52,018 nt of DNA. Origin: Caldilineaceae bacterium (GTDB taxonomy: Bacteria > Chloroflexota > Anaerolineae > Caldilineales > Caldilineaceae). Both the position numbers and the translations under genes were made by a program. Shown in pieces: positions 7,498 through 17,272 of the stretch. The notes beneath the pieces were generated by a model. It saw only the letters and a program-made list of their open reading frames with translations, had not been told where the DNA came from and searched no databases. Where the stretch lies: positions 87,447 through 139,464 of the forward strand of contig JALHQH010000006.1 in the NCBI GenBank assembly GCA_022842065.1, in the 5' to 3' direction. The stretch's first letter is position 1. Every line of letters starts with the position of its first letter.

Positions 7498-9159
7498 ATG
7501 CGGCGGCGCGCAAGATACCCGACAAAGCAGCTTGCAACCGCGTCACCTCACCAATGGTCGATTATGCCCTTTTGGCACCAAAACCAGTACCCCTGGTTGC
7601 ACCTGCAACCCACGACTTGGGTCCGGTTGGCCTATTGCACCGTGGTGCTGGTTGCCTTTGCCCTCAACCTACAGTTGCTCGACCGCTTTCCCCTGCGCGA
7701 AGACGAAGCCATCTATAGCGTCTGGGCGCTGCACAGTTGGCAGAATGACCCTTTGTTCCTCACCGTTTGGCCCGATAAACCCCCGCTGTTTTATTGGACC
7801 CTGGCCCCGTTGCTCCAACTCTTTGGGGCAACCGGGGCCGGTGCCCGGTGGCTGAACGTTGCGCTGACCACGCTAACCCCGCTAGTAATCGGTGCCATCG
7901 CGCGGCGCTTGTGGCAGCCGACCACCGGCCTAGTGGCCACCTTGGTGATGGCATGTAACCCCTTTGCCCTGAGCTTTGCTGCCACCGTCTACACCGATCC
8001 CATGCTTGTCCTTTGTGGCCAGTTGGCCTGCTATTATGCGCTGGTTGGCCGGGGCTGGCGGGCCGGCCTCTGGTTGGGTGCAGCGATTATGACCAAACAA
8101 CAGGGCGTCCTCTATCTCCCGCTGGTGAGCGGCGCGCTACTGCTGGCGCAAGGAGTTGCGTTGCCAACTGCGCGCACAGGGCAGTATAGCGCATTAGGGC
8201 GTACAGCCTTGCACTTTGGTCTAGGGCTGATCCTGGTGATCGCCCCCATTCTCTATTGGGACAGCCTACGCTGGCAGGTTGCCCCTTCACCGTGGGATCT
8301 CAGTCTGCGTCATTATGGTGCCATTACCTTACTCGCACCAACCCAATGGATTGACCGGCTACAAGGCTGGTGGCCGCTGGTTTGGCTACTGATGGCCAAT
8401 CCACTGCTCTGGCTGGTGGGCACTAGCTTGCTGTTGACCACAACCTTGCGCGTACAACCGGCGCGGCACCGGCGCGGCGGCTGGTTAATTTTACTCTGGA
8501 GTCTGGGCTTTTTGCTGTTACATCTGGTCAGCAGTGTCCAGATCTGGGATCGCTATCTCCTCCCGTTGGCACCAATGGTCGCGCTCCTAGCCGCGTATGG
8601 GTGGCACTATCGGCCCCAACCCCAGCGCCGCCACTGGCAGGGCATAGGGGTAGCCTTGCTTTTGCTATTGCTACCACCAGCTTGGACAGCAGCCAAAGGT
8701 GGTCTCCCTCTGGGCGGCGACCACGGGGCCTACCAGGGGCTGGTCGAAGCAACGGCGTGGCTCCGCACCCACGCGCCGACCAATGTGGTGATCTATCATC
8801 AAGCGTTGGGCTGGCAAGCACAATTTTACTTTTATGCGGAACGCGCCACGGGTGCCTACGAACTGCGCTGGTTTTCCCATCCCCTCCATTTAGCGGCTGA
8901 TGCGGCAAAGTTACCCTACAGACGCCGCTTCTTACTCCAGCCGCAATGGTCAGCGATGCATAATTTATCACCTACCATGACGATGCATAATCTCCAATTC
9001 AACCAACGTTACCGCCAAGGCGAAATTGTTATTTACGAGATCACAGAGCAGCCGCAGGCCGTTTGTACCTGGTGTAGCTGTCAACCCTCAAGCCGCTGGC
9101 CGCTGTTAGCAGCGACCACCGCCCAAAGCGTAAAGACAGAAAAGGTAATCAGGCCATGA
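7498..9159 (+). CDS. GT-C family membrane glycosyltransferase (PMT/ArnT-like)
   Basis: 553 residues from ATG 7498; a TTG at 7483, overlapping the previous stop, gives five more residues and is the alternative. No Shine-Dalgarno separates the choices. Many hydrophobic helices are visible. The first extracytoplasmic loop carries REDEAIYS (acidic pair about residues 69-70) and WPDKPP, the signature of the PMT/ArnT group, where the acidic residues act in catalysis with a polyprenyl-phosphate sugar donor. The soluble C-terminal part ends in a Cys-containing tail (CTWCSC), which is unusual for the family. Its stop overlaps the next gene in ATGA. The acceptor (lipid, protein or glycan) cannot be told from sequence. 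Confidence 0.85.
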   Translation: MRRRARYPTKQLATASPHQWSIMPFWHQNQYPWLHLQPTTWVRLAYCTVVLVAFALNLQLLDRFPLREDEAIYSVWALHSWQNDPLFLTVWPDKPPLFYWTLAPLLQLFGATGAGARWLNVALTTLTPLVIGAIARRLWQPTTGLVATLVMACNPFALSFAATVYTDPMLVLCGQLACYYALVGRGWRAGLWLGAAIMTKQQGVLYLPLVSGALLLAQGVALPTARTGQYSALGRTALHFGLGLILVIAPILYWDSLRWQVAPSPWDLSLRHYGAITLLAPTQWIDRLQGWWPLVWLLMANPLLWLVGTSLLLTTTLRVQPARHRRGGWLILLWSLGFLLLHLVSSVQIWDRYLLPLAPMVALLAAYGWHYRPQPQRRHWQGIGVALLLLLLPPAWTAAKGGLPLGGDHGAYQGLVEATAWLRTHAPTNVVIYHQALGWQAQFYFYAERATGAYELRWFSHPLHLAADAAKLPYRRRFLLQPQWSAMHNLSPTMTMHNLQFNQRYRQGEIVIYEITEQPQAVCTWCSCQPSSRWPLLAATTAQSVKTEKVIRP

Positions 9160-12017
9160 CAGGAGCATCACCGCGCACAACCCAACTGCTCATTGCCCTT
9201 GGCTTGGCCCTCTTTGTTGCCCTGCTCTACTACCCGCTGCTCTTTACCAACCGGGTCCTGGCCAGCGGCGATATCTTGCTCTATTTCTACCCCTACCGCG
9301 ACTATGCCGCCACCGCGCTGCGCGAAGGGCGGCTGCCGCTGTGGAACCCCTATATCTTCAACGGCGTACCCTTTCTGGCGAATCCGCAGGCCGCGGTGCT
9401 CTATCCGCTCCATTGGGGGCTTAGTTGGCTACCGGTCACCAAACAGATCTACTGGAGTGGCGCGCTGCACACCTGGATCTTGGGCTATGGTGGTTATTTG
9501 CTGGCCCGTCGGCTACAACTAGGCACATGGGCCGGTTTGATGACCGCACTGGTACTGGCCGGCAGCGGCTTTTATGGCGGCTTGTTCGGTCACATTAACC
9601 AGATGAATGGCGCGGCCTGGCTACCGTGGGCACTCTTAATTATCCAGCAACGAAAACGTACGGATCTCACCCTGGATCCAACCCGCCAGTGGTGGCCACA
9701 GATCCGCGCAGCCCTGCCCACGCTGGCGGGCCAAACCGCCGCGTTTGCCGTCGTCGTGGCGCTGATGGTCTTGGCCGGCCACACCCAAACGGCCTACATC
9801 AATCTGGTTGGGGTTGGCTTGTGGCTGTTGGCAGCGGTACTGTGCGCGCTGCCCTCCTGGCAGATCAACCGTGCAACCCTGCACACGCTAGCCCTGCGCC
9901 TTTTTCTGCCGAGTGTGGTCTTTGGCATGGGGGGGGCGTTGGGCGCGTTGCTCTGTGCCGCCCAATTGTTGCCGACGTTGGAGTTAAGCGCGCAAGGGCT
10001 GCGTAGCGGCGGGCTGGGCTACGGCGAAGTGACCAGTTTTAGCCTGCGCCCTTTACAGTTGCTGTGGACCCTGTTCCCCAGCTATGGCCAGCGCGATCTG
10101 AGCACGATCTTTGGGCCTGGTTATACCGAATACGTGGGGTATGTCGGCGTCATTGGGCTGGGGCTGGCCACCATCGGGGCCTGGAAAGGACGGGGCGCAG
10201 AGCGCACACTGGGCATCTGTTTTAGTATGGTGGGGCTTTTCCTCGCCTTAGGGCGCTGGAATCCCGGCTACTATCTGCTCTATTTAATCGTCCCTGGCTT
10301 TGACCTTTTCCGTGTCCCGGCCCGCTGGTTGATGCTCTATACCCTGGGCATGGCGCTCCTGGCCGGCACCGGGCTGGCATGGCTCGGGCAGATGCTACGC
10401 GATAAGCGCGGTAGCGTGTTCCGCTTTGCGCCTGTGCCGCTTACGTCACTCCTGCTTTGCCTGCTCCTCGCGGGGGAGTTGCTGGCGGCGGCGCGCGGGT
10501 TGCCCCATGCCGCCCCAACGGCCCCCCAAGCCGTTTACGATCTACGGACAGCCCCGGCCCATCTGCGCAGTGATCCAGTGCGCACAGCGGTTGATCCGGC
10601 TGCGATGGGCCGTTTTTTGGGGATGAGCACGATTACCTATGATCCGGGTGACATGGCCGATTGGCAGCGGGTATTGGTCGAAAGTGAGCCACGCCAGCTA
10701 GATGAAGCGGCCTTTCGCCAATTTGTGATTGGGCTCAAGATCCAGGAATTGTTGGTGCCCAACTTACCCCTCTTCTGGCGGATTCCCGCAGTCGATGGCT
10801 TTGATGGTGGGGTTTTACCCCTCCAACGCTACAATCACTTTCTAACACTTTTTATCCCCCCCACCGCGCTGGTACCTGATGGGCGGCTGCGCGAGCAGAT
10901 CAAAGAGCTGCCCAGCGCCGATCTACTAGGGTTACTCAATGTCCAATATATCATCACCGACAAAGTACGGGACCTCTGGTTTGACAATGTCTACTATGAC
11001 CGCCAGATCGGGGCGCGCCTGACCGCGCAGCAACCCCTGATCACGGTGACGAATCCAATGGCGTTTGAGGCGACTCACCTTGATCTGATTGGCTATCTCG
11101 AAGACGAAAGCGACTCACTACACGAATCAAATCAGGTCATCGCCACGCTCACGATCACCACCCAACTTAGCGAAACAGAAGCGCTAACCATCGTCGGTGG
11201 CACGCAAGCCGGGGCCATGTTGGTCAAGTCAACGCTTGATACGCCCCAAGCCCACAGCGCGGGGGCGGTAATCGCCCGGCGAGATGTGGACGCGGGTCAG
11301 CAAGCCTACCGCGTGCGGTTGCCATTTGCCCAACCAACGCGCCCAACCCAAATTGCCGTACAGCGCTTGGCCACAGCCGCCAATCTGGTGATCGAGGCGA
11401 TGACCCTTTATGATGCACGGACACAAATGTTTGCCCCACTCCTGCCCAGTGATCGCGGCCACTTCCAACTCGTTCACAGCGGCGATGTAAAAATTTATGA
11501 AAATCGCCAGGTACGACCACGCGCCTATCTTGTCACACAGGTGCTACCAGCGGCTGATGCCGCGACGGCCCTGGCGCTGGTGCAAAATGACATACGGGTG
11601 CGACAGGGTCTAGCCGCCGTCGTTGAAGGCGAAATAGCCGCCCTTGTACCGGTAGCAAATACGCCGTCGGCCCACCAGACGACGGCAGATCGGGCAACGA
11701 TCACCCACTACAGCCCCGAACGCGTAGTGGTTGAAACACAAAGCAGCGCCCCCGCTTTCCTGGTCTTGAGCGATACCGCGTTTCCGGGTTGGCAAGCCAG
11801 GGTTGACGATCAACCAGCGCCCCTCTATACAACCAATTATCTCTTTCGCGGGGTAGAGGTGCCGGCTGGATCGCATATCGTCACCTTTGATTATCTGCCC
11901 ACGAGTTGGCAAATGGGCCTTGCGCTGAGTGCAGTTGGCCTCCTCCTTTGGTCGGTAGTACTGGGGTTTACCCTACCCCTCCGTCAGTGGCGAGTAAAAG
12001 ACCGAACAAAGTACTGA
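9156..12017 (+). CDS. YfhO-family large membrane protein, probable glycosyltransferase
   Basis: 953 residues. The start ATG overlaps the previous stop (ATGA), implying translational coupling. The N-terminal half is a run of membrane helices with loop motifs GDILLYFYPYRDY, GRLPLWNPYIFNG and FRVPARW that are characteristic of the YfhO family (PF09586). The C-terminal half is a large extracytoplasmic domain (VLSDTAFPGWQARVD...) followed by one last helix near 920-940. YfhO proteins are linked to glycosylation of lipoteichoic acid or other envelope polymers in Firmicutes; the exact role in this lineage is unknown. With the GT2 and GT-C genes it forms a lipid-linked sugar pathway. The next promoter begins directly at its stop. 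Confidence 0.85.
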   Translation: MTGASPRTTQLLIALGLALFVALLYYPLLFTNRVLASGDILLYFYPYRDYAATALREGRLPLWNPYIFNGVPFLANPQAAVLYPLHWGLSWLPVTKQIYWSGALHTWILGYGGYLLARRLQLGTWAGLMTALVLAGSGFYGGLFGHINQMNGAAWLPWALLIIQQRKRTDLTLDPTRQWWPQIRAALPTLAGQTAAFAVVVALMVLAGHTQTAYINLVGVGLWLLAAVLCALPSWQINRATLHTLALRLFLPSVVFGMGGALGALLCAAQLLPTLELSAQGLRSGGLGYGEVTSFSLRPLQLLWTLFPSYGQRDLSTIFGPGYTEYVGYVGVIGLGLATIGAWKGRGAERTLGICFSMVGLFLALGRWNPGYYLLYLIVPGFDLFRVPARWLMLYTLGMALLAGTGLAWLGQMLRDKRGSVFRFAPVPLTSLLLCLLLAGELLAAARGLPHAAPTAPQAVYDLRTAPAHLRSDPVRTAVDPAAMGRFLGMSTITYDPGDMADWQRVLVESEPRQLDEAAFRQFVIGLKIQELLVPNLPLFWRIPAVDGFDGGVLPLQRYNHFLTLFIPPTALVPDGRLREQIKELPSADLLGLLNVQYIITDKVRDLWFDNVYYDRQIGARLTAQQPLITVTNPMAFEATHLDLIGYLEDESDSLHESNQVIATLTITTQLSETEALTIVGGTQAGAMLVKSTLDTPQAHSAGAVIARRDVDAGQQAYRVRLPFAQPTRPTQIAVQRLATAANLVIEAMTLYDARTQMFAPLLPSDRGHFQLVHSGDVKIYENRQVRPRAYLVTQVLPAADAATALALVQNDIRVRQGLAAVVEGEIAALVPVANTPSAHQTTADRATITHYSPERVVVETQSSAPAFLVLSDTAFPGWQARVDDQPAPLYTTNYLFRGVEVPAGSHIVTFDYLPTSWQMGLALSAVGLLLWSVVLGFTLPLRQWRVKDRTKY

Positions 12018-12046
12018 TTGACATAGTACTACACAGCTAGTACGAT
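12018..12046 (+). promoter_or_regulatory. Strong sigma70-type promoter for the small membrane protein
   Basis: TTGACA (12018-12023), 17-bp spacer, TACGAT (12041-12046). It begins directly after the YfhO stop codon and points to the ORF at 12162, leaving a leader of about 110 nt. The -35 box is a perfect consensus. Confidence 0.6.
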
Positions 12047-12161
12047 TAAGCAGCGGAGATCGTGCGTGCAAGAGCAAAAAGGCGATTTTCAATTTGTCAA
12101 TTGAATCTGCGCACGCCAACGTACCATGCCATACAAGTTGTTTCATGTTCGGGAGGTTGTC

Positions 12162-12365
12162 ATGCGGGTTGCTGAGCATCGTCCAGCCGATAGCGCTTTA
12201 AGCTTCAGGCCAAACGATAAATATCAAACGGTAGTATTACTACTTCTAGTCAGTCTCATTCTCTTTCTATGCAGTACATTTATTCTCTATGGTATCAACC
12301 CCGCATCTGGATCTGAACCGTCCCTTTACATCAATCAAGAGAGCACCGCTGAGCATAAGCTGTAA
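12162..12365 (+). CDS. Small single-pass membrane protein, unknown
   Basis: 67 residues if started at ATG 12162, which has GGGAGG at 12151-12156 five bases upstream; an ATG at 12126 would add 12 residues but has no such site. One membrane helix spans about residues 22-44 (TVVLLLLVSLILFLCSTFIL), with a charged N-terminus and a short polar tail rich in Ser/Glu. No family recognised. A consensus promoter lies upstream and an inverted repeat downstream, so it may be a separate transcription unit. That it is a real gene rests on the ribosome binding site, promoter and helix, not on homology. Confidence 0.55.
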   Translation: MRVAEHRPADSALSFRPNDKYQTVVLLLLVSLILFLCSTFILYGINPASGSEPSLYINQESTAEHKL

Positions 12366-12375
12366 ATCGTCTAGA

Positions 12376-12495
12376 CACGCCGTGATGCAAATCAAAAGAA
12401 ATACGCAATGTCATTAAAAATATATTCGACACCCCTCCCACGAGAGCGATTAGGAGAGGGTTACCGCACTAATTTTTAATTTCCCTCACGGCGTG
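12376..12495. repeat. Nested inverted repeats after the small gene
   Basis: CACGCCGTGA (12376-12385) pairs with TCACGGCGTG (12486-12495), and inside it ATTAAAAAT (12413-12421) pairs with ATTTTTAAT (12472-12480). The 120-bp structure fills about half of the 12366-12634 gap; the remainder shows no feature I can support. Confidence 0.5.
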
Positions 12496-12634
12496 AGTAC
12501 CCGAGTTCTCATCCACACCCAATCGCGGCAGCCAAAAATCAAACAATGGACCGATTGACCACGGCGACCTTACTTTTGTAGGATCAACGGGCACAAGATT
12601 TCCCACTCCTTGCCCAAATCTACAGAGGTCAACT

Positions 12635-15600
12635 ATGCCGCGCCGTTCCGTTACGCCGTTCCATCGCTTATCAGACCACAACAGAAAGCCCGCCCCGCAG
12701 TGGGTAGGATGGGCAAACATTGGGCTTTGGTTGCTTAGCCTGGCACTATTTGCTGGTGGCAGCAATTTTGCCCTCACCACGAATGCCCAAACGATTCCCC
12801 CCACAGCAACACTGCTTGCGCCACCAACTGATCTGCCCACGAACAGCCCAACGGCGACCCTGGCGAGCATGATAACACCTTTGCCCCTGGCCTCAGCAGT
12901 GCCGCTAGCCACAGTCACACAGCCCTTCCTCCTACCAACTGCCACAGCAACCAGCTTGGCTGCGACGGCGACCGCCACCCTGCCACCAGCCGCTCAGCCC
13001 ACAGTCACCCCCCTGCCCAATCTGCTCCTCAGTGAATTTCTAGCCGATCCGCAAGCCGTCAGTGATGAAACCGGGGAATGGATCGAGCTATATAACGCCG
13101 GTACCACCACGGTTAATCTCCAGAACTGGAGCCTGGCCGACCTTGGCAACGACCGCCACACAATTGGGGTTGAACTGCTGATCAAAGCTGGTCACTATTT
13201 GGTCCTCGCCCGCAATAGTGATAGTAGCCTCAATGGTGGCGTTCACGCGGCCTATGGCTATCAGAACCTGACATTGGCCAATAGTAGCGACGAATTGCGC
13301 CTCTTAACGCCGGCCGGCGTCGAGGTAGATCGGGTGGCGTGGGGCGAGGGCAGCGCCAACCAGAGCCAACGTGGCGCCTCCCTGCAGCGGACAACCATGC
13401 ACAGCGCCGGTGAGTGGGCCGTCAGTCAGCAAACCTGGTTGGGGTCGGCTGGCGATCAAGGCTCACCAGGGAGTGGCTACACCGCACCGCCTGGGACGCC
13501 AACCCCCGTCGCCAGTGGCACCCCACAGGCCACCCCAACACCCGCTGTCAACTGGCCCATCACCGCTGCGCCAAGCGTTTTAGTGATCGAAGAAGTCTAT
13601 TACAGTGGCAGCGACGATGAGTTTGTGGCGCTGCTCAACATCGGTACCACGCCGCTTGACTTAGCCGGCTGGGTGATCGGTGATGAAGAAACACCGGGCC
13701 AAGGTGAAGGGATGTATGGCTTACCTGCGGGCTATCTGCTGGCCCCCGGGACACTCTTTATCGTGGCGCGTGATCCCACTGCTTTTGAAAAGCGGTGGGG
13801 CAGTGCGCCTCACGCCGCTTTTGATGGTGACAACCCGGCGTTGCGGCTGACACGGCGGCGCGAGTTGGCCACCGGCGAATGGGCCCTGAATAACAGCGGT
13901 GACGAGGTCATCCTCCTTAGCCCTAGCGGCGACCTGGCCGATGCCGTGGCCTTTGCGGGTGGCAATCCTGGGGCCCTGGGGTTAAATGGCAACCTAAAAG
14001 CCCCCACCAGCTATTCCTTGCAGCGGGTGCCGGGTCCCCAGTTTCCGACCGAACGCGAGTTGCGCCACCGCTTTCTCTTTGCCCCGCCGGACCCTTTTGG
14101 CATTGTAGATCTACCCCAACCGCAACAAACGGCACCAGTAGCACTTACCGATAACCTGTTTGCGCTTTGGGGCTCATTAGGGTCACAAAGCAACTTTAGC
14201 AGCGCAGGGAGCGCGCCCCCACACTACTTGTTAGATGCAGCCGCGGCCGAAGGGCTTCACTTTCTGGCCATTGCGGATCCAGTGGTGAGTTGGCCGTGGA
14301 CACAGCATGGAGCAACGATTTTGCTACCTGCCTGGCGCTGGTTCGTCGCAGAAAAGCCACAGGCGATAGTCTACAGCAGCAACCAGGAAACCCTGTTGGA
14401 CCAGAATGCGTTGTTGGCTTTTCTCGCGCGGCACGGTCAACCGGGGGCCTGGCTAGACAAAGCAGCACCGGCCCCAGCACTAGCCGCCTTCAACGCCGAC
14501 AGTGTGACGGCACCCGGCAACTTGCCTGCGCTCTACAAAAGCTGGGCCACCGTCGGTGCGCCCCAGTTGCCCGCCGGCAATGCGAACCCGACGTTGCCCG
14601 GTGCGATCAATCCTACGCCACGCTATACCGGCCTGGCAGTCGAGACGGTTGATCAGGCTGGTCTTTTGGCCGCGCTCAGCGCCCATCGCGGCTGGCTGAC
14701 CAACCGGCCTGGCCTCTGGTTGACCCTACAGGCCGAAGTGAGCGGTGGCACCCGGCAGTGGATGGGCACGACGCTGGCCCCAGCGAATGAAGTTACCTTG
14801 GAGATTGTTTATGGCGATCAGCGCGGTGATCTGGCCGGGTTAGCTCTTTGGCAAAACAATCTGCCGATCCGGCAGTTGGATATGGCCGTTGGTAATCATA
14901 CCTGGCGCGTAACGGTCCCAGCCTTGCCTGACACCTTTCTCTTTGCCGTCGCTACCCAGGCCAACGGTGACTTTGCAGTCACCAGTCCGATTCAGGTCGC
15001 ATCGGCAACAGGCGGCCAAGTTGTGCTCAATGAAGTGTTGCCGGCAGCATGGGATGATCACAATGGCGATGGGGTGATCAGCACCGCGGACGAGTTTATT
15101 GAGCTTTACAACCCCAGCCCCTACCCACTCTCACTCGTCGGCTGGCAGTTAGTCGATGCGGCGGGGGATGGGGTCGATGGGCGGCGCTTTACTTTTAAGG
15201 CGGGTCAATTTGCCAACGGTTATGGCTGGTTACGCTTATTCAATGCGGAAAGCTATATCAGCCTAAACAACGAAAATGAGTATGTGCGGTTGCTCAACCC
15301 CGCGGGCGAAGAGGTTGACCGCGTCAGTTGGGCAATCAACCCTGGGCGGGGCGCTTCCTTGAGCCGTATTCCCGACGGTGGCAATTGGCTGGAAGGTGAT
15401 GGCAGCCCCGGCCGTGCCAATCGCCTTTTCACTGGGGAACGCACCTACGTAGGGCCGACGGCGACACCTAAAGTTAAGCGCAAACTCGATGAACGCGAAG
15501 ATGATTACCGCACGCCAACGCCAGTCCAATTACCACCGACTTATGGTCAGGCCGGCGGTGCGCCAGGCTCAATTGCGCAGTCAAAGCTGGCAGGGTTGGA

Positions 15601-16180
15601 AGCATGGGTCGAATTTCGCGGCGTGGTCACCGCAGCGCCGGGCCTTTTTAATGCCAGCATCTATCTCGCCGATCCGGCCCCCGATCCCCGCAACGGCCCC
15701 TTGGCGGGGATCGGCATCAATGTTTACTTGCGTAATGGAGTCTATCCCGCGCTCAAAGAGGGCGATTGGGTACGCGTGCGCGGTCAGTTGCGATCCTTCC
15801 GCGGCGAAATGGAGTTATGGGTAAGAAGTGTCAACGATATTTGGCCGCTGGAACAGGGGCTGCCGTTAGCGCCCTTGCCTGTCCAGGTGACCGACATTGG
15901 CGAGTCGCTCGAAGGGCGCTTGGTCACCCTCACCGGCGAAGTCAGCAGTTGGCAAGGAGATAGCATCTTCCTGGTTGATCCGGCTAATCCCAACGCGCCC
16001 GCCGTGCAGATCACCGTGCGCAGCAGCACCGGCTGGCGGCGGCCCTATGTCAACAAGGGCCAACGTTGGCAGGCAACCGGCATTGTCAGCCAATTTGCGC
16101 GTGAGTCACCGTGGAATGGCGGCTACCGGATCTTGGTGCGCGGTGAAAGGGATTTGGTGAAGATCAAGGGGTCACAGTAG
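12635..16180 (+). CDS. Secreted lamin-tail-domain protein with degenerate PHP segment and OB-fold end
   Basis: 1181 residues. One membrane helix/signal about 26-50, then a Thr/Pro linker to ~125. Lamin-tail (LTD) domains start near 128 (LLLSEFLADP...EWIELYNAG), 316 (VLVIEEVYY...DEFVALLNIG) and 795 (VVLNEVLPA...EFIELYNPS). The third contains DHNGDGVISTADE, a good EF-hand-type calcium loop. Residues about 500-720 resemble a PHP/CehA-like phosphoesterase (DAAAAEGLHFLAIADP), but the expected HxH and DH metal ligands are missing, so it is probably not an enzyme. The C-terminus (~980-1176) looks like an OB-fold nucleic-acid or surface-binding domain (EFRGVVTA...GDWVRVRGQL...). LTD proteins are often cell-surface or nuclease-associated. 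It stands alone; GAGG precedes the ATG. Unlike the other secreted proteins it lacks the YLPL-type end. Confidence 0.85.
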   Translation: MPRRSVTPFHRLSDHNRKPAPQWVGWANIGLWLLSLALFAGGSNFALTTNAQTIPPTATLLAPPTDLPTNSPTATLASMITPLPLASAVPLATVTQPFLLPTATATSLAATATATLPPAAQPTVTPLPNLLLSEFLADPQAVSDETGEWIELYNAGTTTVNLQNWSLADLGNDRHTIGVELLIKAGHYLVLARNSDSSLNGGVHAAYGYQNLTLANSSDELRLLTPAGVEVDRVAWGEGSANQSQRGASLQRTTMHSAGEWAVSQQTWLGSAGDQGSPGSGYTAPPGTPTPVASGTPQATPTPAVNWPITAAPSVLVIEEVYYSGSDDEFVALLNIGTTPLDLAGWVIGDEETPGQGEGMYGLPAGYLLAPGTLFIVARDPTAFEKRWGSAPHAAFDGDNPALRLTRRRELATGEWALNNSGDEVILLSPSGDLADAVAFAGGNPGALGLNGNLKAPTSYSLQRVPGPQFPTERELRHRFLFAPPDPFGIVDLPQPQQTAPVALTDNLFALWGSLGSQSNFSSAGSAPPHYLLDAAAAEGLHFLAIADPVVSWPWTQHGATILLPAWRWFVAEKPQAIVYSSNQETLLDQNALLAFLARHGQPGAWLDKAAPAPALAAFNADSVTAPGNLPALYKSWATVGAPQLPAGNANPTLPGAINPTPRYTGLAVETVDQAGLLAALSAHRGWLTNRPGLWLTLQAEVSGGTRQWMGTTLAPANEVTLEIVYGDQRGDLAGLALWQNNLPIRQLDMAVGNHTWRVTVPALPDTFLFAVATQANGDFAVTSPIQVASATGGQVVLNEVLPAAWDDHNGDGVISTADEFIELYNPSPYPLSLVGWQLVDAAGDGVDGRRFTFKAGQFANGYGWLRLFNAESYISLNNENEYVRLLNPAGEEVDRVSWAINPGRGASLSRIPDGGNWLEGDGSPGRANRLFTGERTYVGPTATPKVKRKLDEREDDYRTPTPVQLPPTYGQAGGAPGSIAQSKLAGLEAWVEFRGVVTAAPGLFNASIYLADPAPDPRNGPLAGIGINVYLRNGVYPALKEGDWVRVRGQLRSFRGEMELWVRSVNDIWPLEQGLPLAPLPVQVTDIGESLEGRLVTLTGEVSSWQGDSIFLVDPANPNAPAVQITVRSSTGWRRPYVNKGQRWQATGIVSQFARESPWNGGYRILVRGERDLVKIKGSQ

Positions 16181-16185
16181 GGGGT

Positions 16186-16311
16186 GCTGTCAGCGGATTT
16201 TTGGAACGGATTGAACGGATGTCAGTGTAAAAATCCGTTCTACACGTGGCCGGAAAACGGATTAAGGTGGTCTATTTCCGTTCAATCCGTTCCCCCCAAT
16301 CCGCTGACAGC
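16186..16311. terminator. Inverted repeat between convergent genes
   Basis: Arms 16186-16219 and 16277-16311 match over about 34 bases with a few differences (GCTGTCAGCGGATT... and AACGGATTGAACGGA). Inside, AATCCGTT/AACGGATT forms a second stem. It separates the plus-strand lamin-tail gene and the minus-strand AEC gene, so it may stop transcription from both sides. It is built from the iterated word AACGGATT, like other spacer repeats in this window. Confidence 0.55.
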
Positions 16312-16320
16312 GTGCCGCGA

Positions 16321-17226
16321 TTAGACCAACGTCAACACAAAAGTCAACGTCACTGCGCTGGCCAGTGTGGAGAAAAGCGCAACCGTCGTGACAAAGTCAG
16401 GTAGCAGTTGATGCTCCAGGGCAATCAGGGCCGCCAGCACGGCGACAGGCATGCTGGCCTGGATAATGCCGGCCCCGCGTTCGATCCCCGTCATCGCAAA
16501 GGGGGCAACCAATAGCAACGCCAATGCCGGCCCAACCAGCAAGCGCGTAAAGCTGGCAACCGCGACATCACGCGTCAACTTGGGCCACCCCATCCCCGCC
16601 AACTGGACACCCAGCGTCACCACCATCACCGGAATCAACGCACCGGCGATCAGGCCGACGGCGCGATTCAAAAAGAGCGGCACCGGCAGATCAAACCAGT
16701 TGACCAGAAACGCCGGCAAGACGGCGATCACCGCCGGTGTTTTAAAAGCCATGCCCACGGCGCGCAACCCAGCCCCTTTGTGCCAAGTGGCGGCGGTCAC
16801 CCCCACAATAAAGCCATAAGTGCTCAGCACCAAGAAATAAAACGAGGCAACGACCAGCGCACTATCGCCGATCTTGAAGGCAACAATCGGCAACCCAAAA
16901 TTACCAACATTGCCAAAAGCCGCGGCCAACACATAGGCAGCCGTCATCTCGCCGGAGCAACCCAGCAAGCGTGCGATCAACCAGGCGATCAGCACCGTGC
17001 CCGTGGTGACGGCGATAATATAGAGCGCCATGCGCACCGCCACACCAACCTCAATTTCGGCGGAGCTAAAGACATTAAAGACAAAAGCTGGGGTGACAAT
17101 AAAGTAGGCAAAGCGCGAGAGGGTACGCGCATCCAGTTGCAGCCGCGGCCCAAGCACATAGCCCACGATCACCAGCGAAAAAACTGGTAGGAGAATATTG
17201 GCAAAGATCGTTAAAAGTTCGATCAC
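16321..17226 (-). CDS. AEC-family transporter (auxin efflux carrier-like permease)
   Basis: 301 residues from GTG, with GAAGG about nine bases upstream. About ten hydrophobic helices in two halves, with the family's internal pattern (LPVFSLVIVGYVLGPRL..., FGNVGNFGLPIV near 105-116, MPVAVLAALIA near 259-269). AEC proteins are secondary transporters; bacterial members carry organic acids such as malate or malonate. It follows the enoyl-CoA hydratase and SDR genes on the same strand (46 bp after SDR), so a link to a carboxylic acid substrate is possible but unproven. Confidence 0.9.
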   Translation of the reverse strand: MIELLTIFANILLPVFSLVIVGYVLGPRLQLDARTLSRFAYFIVTPAFVFNVFSSAEIEVGVAVRMALYIIAVTTGTVLIAWLIARLLGCSGEMTAAYVLAAAFGNVGNFGLPIVAFKIGDSALVVASFYFLVLSTYGFIVGVTAATWHKGAGLRAVGMAFKTPAVIAVLPAFLVNWFDLPVPLFLNRAVGLIAGALIPVMVVTLGVQLAGMGWPKLTRDVAVASFTRLLVGPALALLLVAPFAMTGIERGAGIIQASMPVAVLAALIALEHQLLPDFVTTVALFSTLASAVTLTFVLTLV

Positions 17227-17272
17227 ATGGAGACCTTCTAATAATTAATGGAGAATAATTAACGGTTAATTT

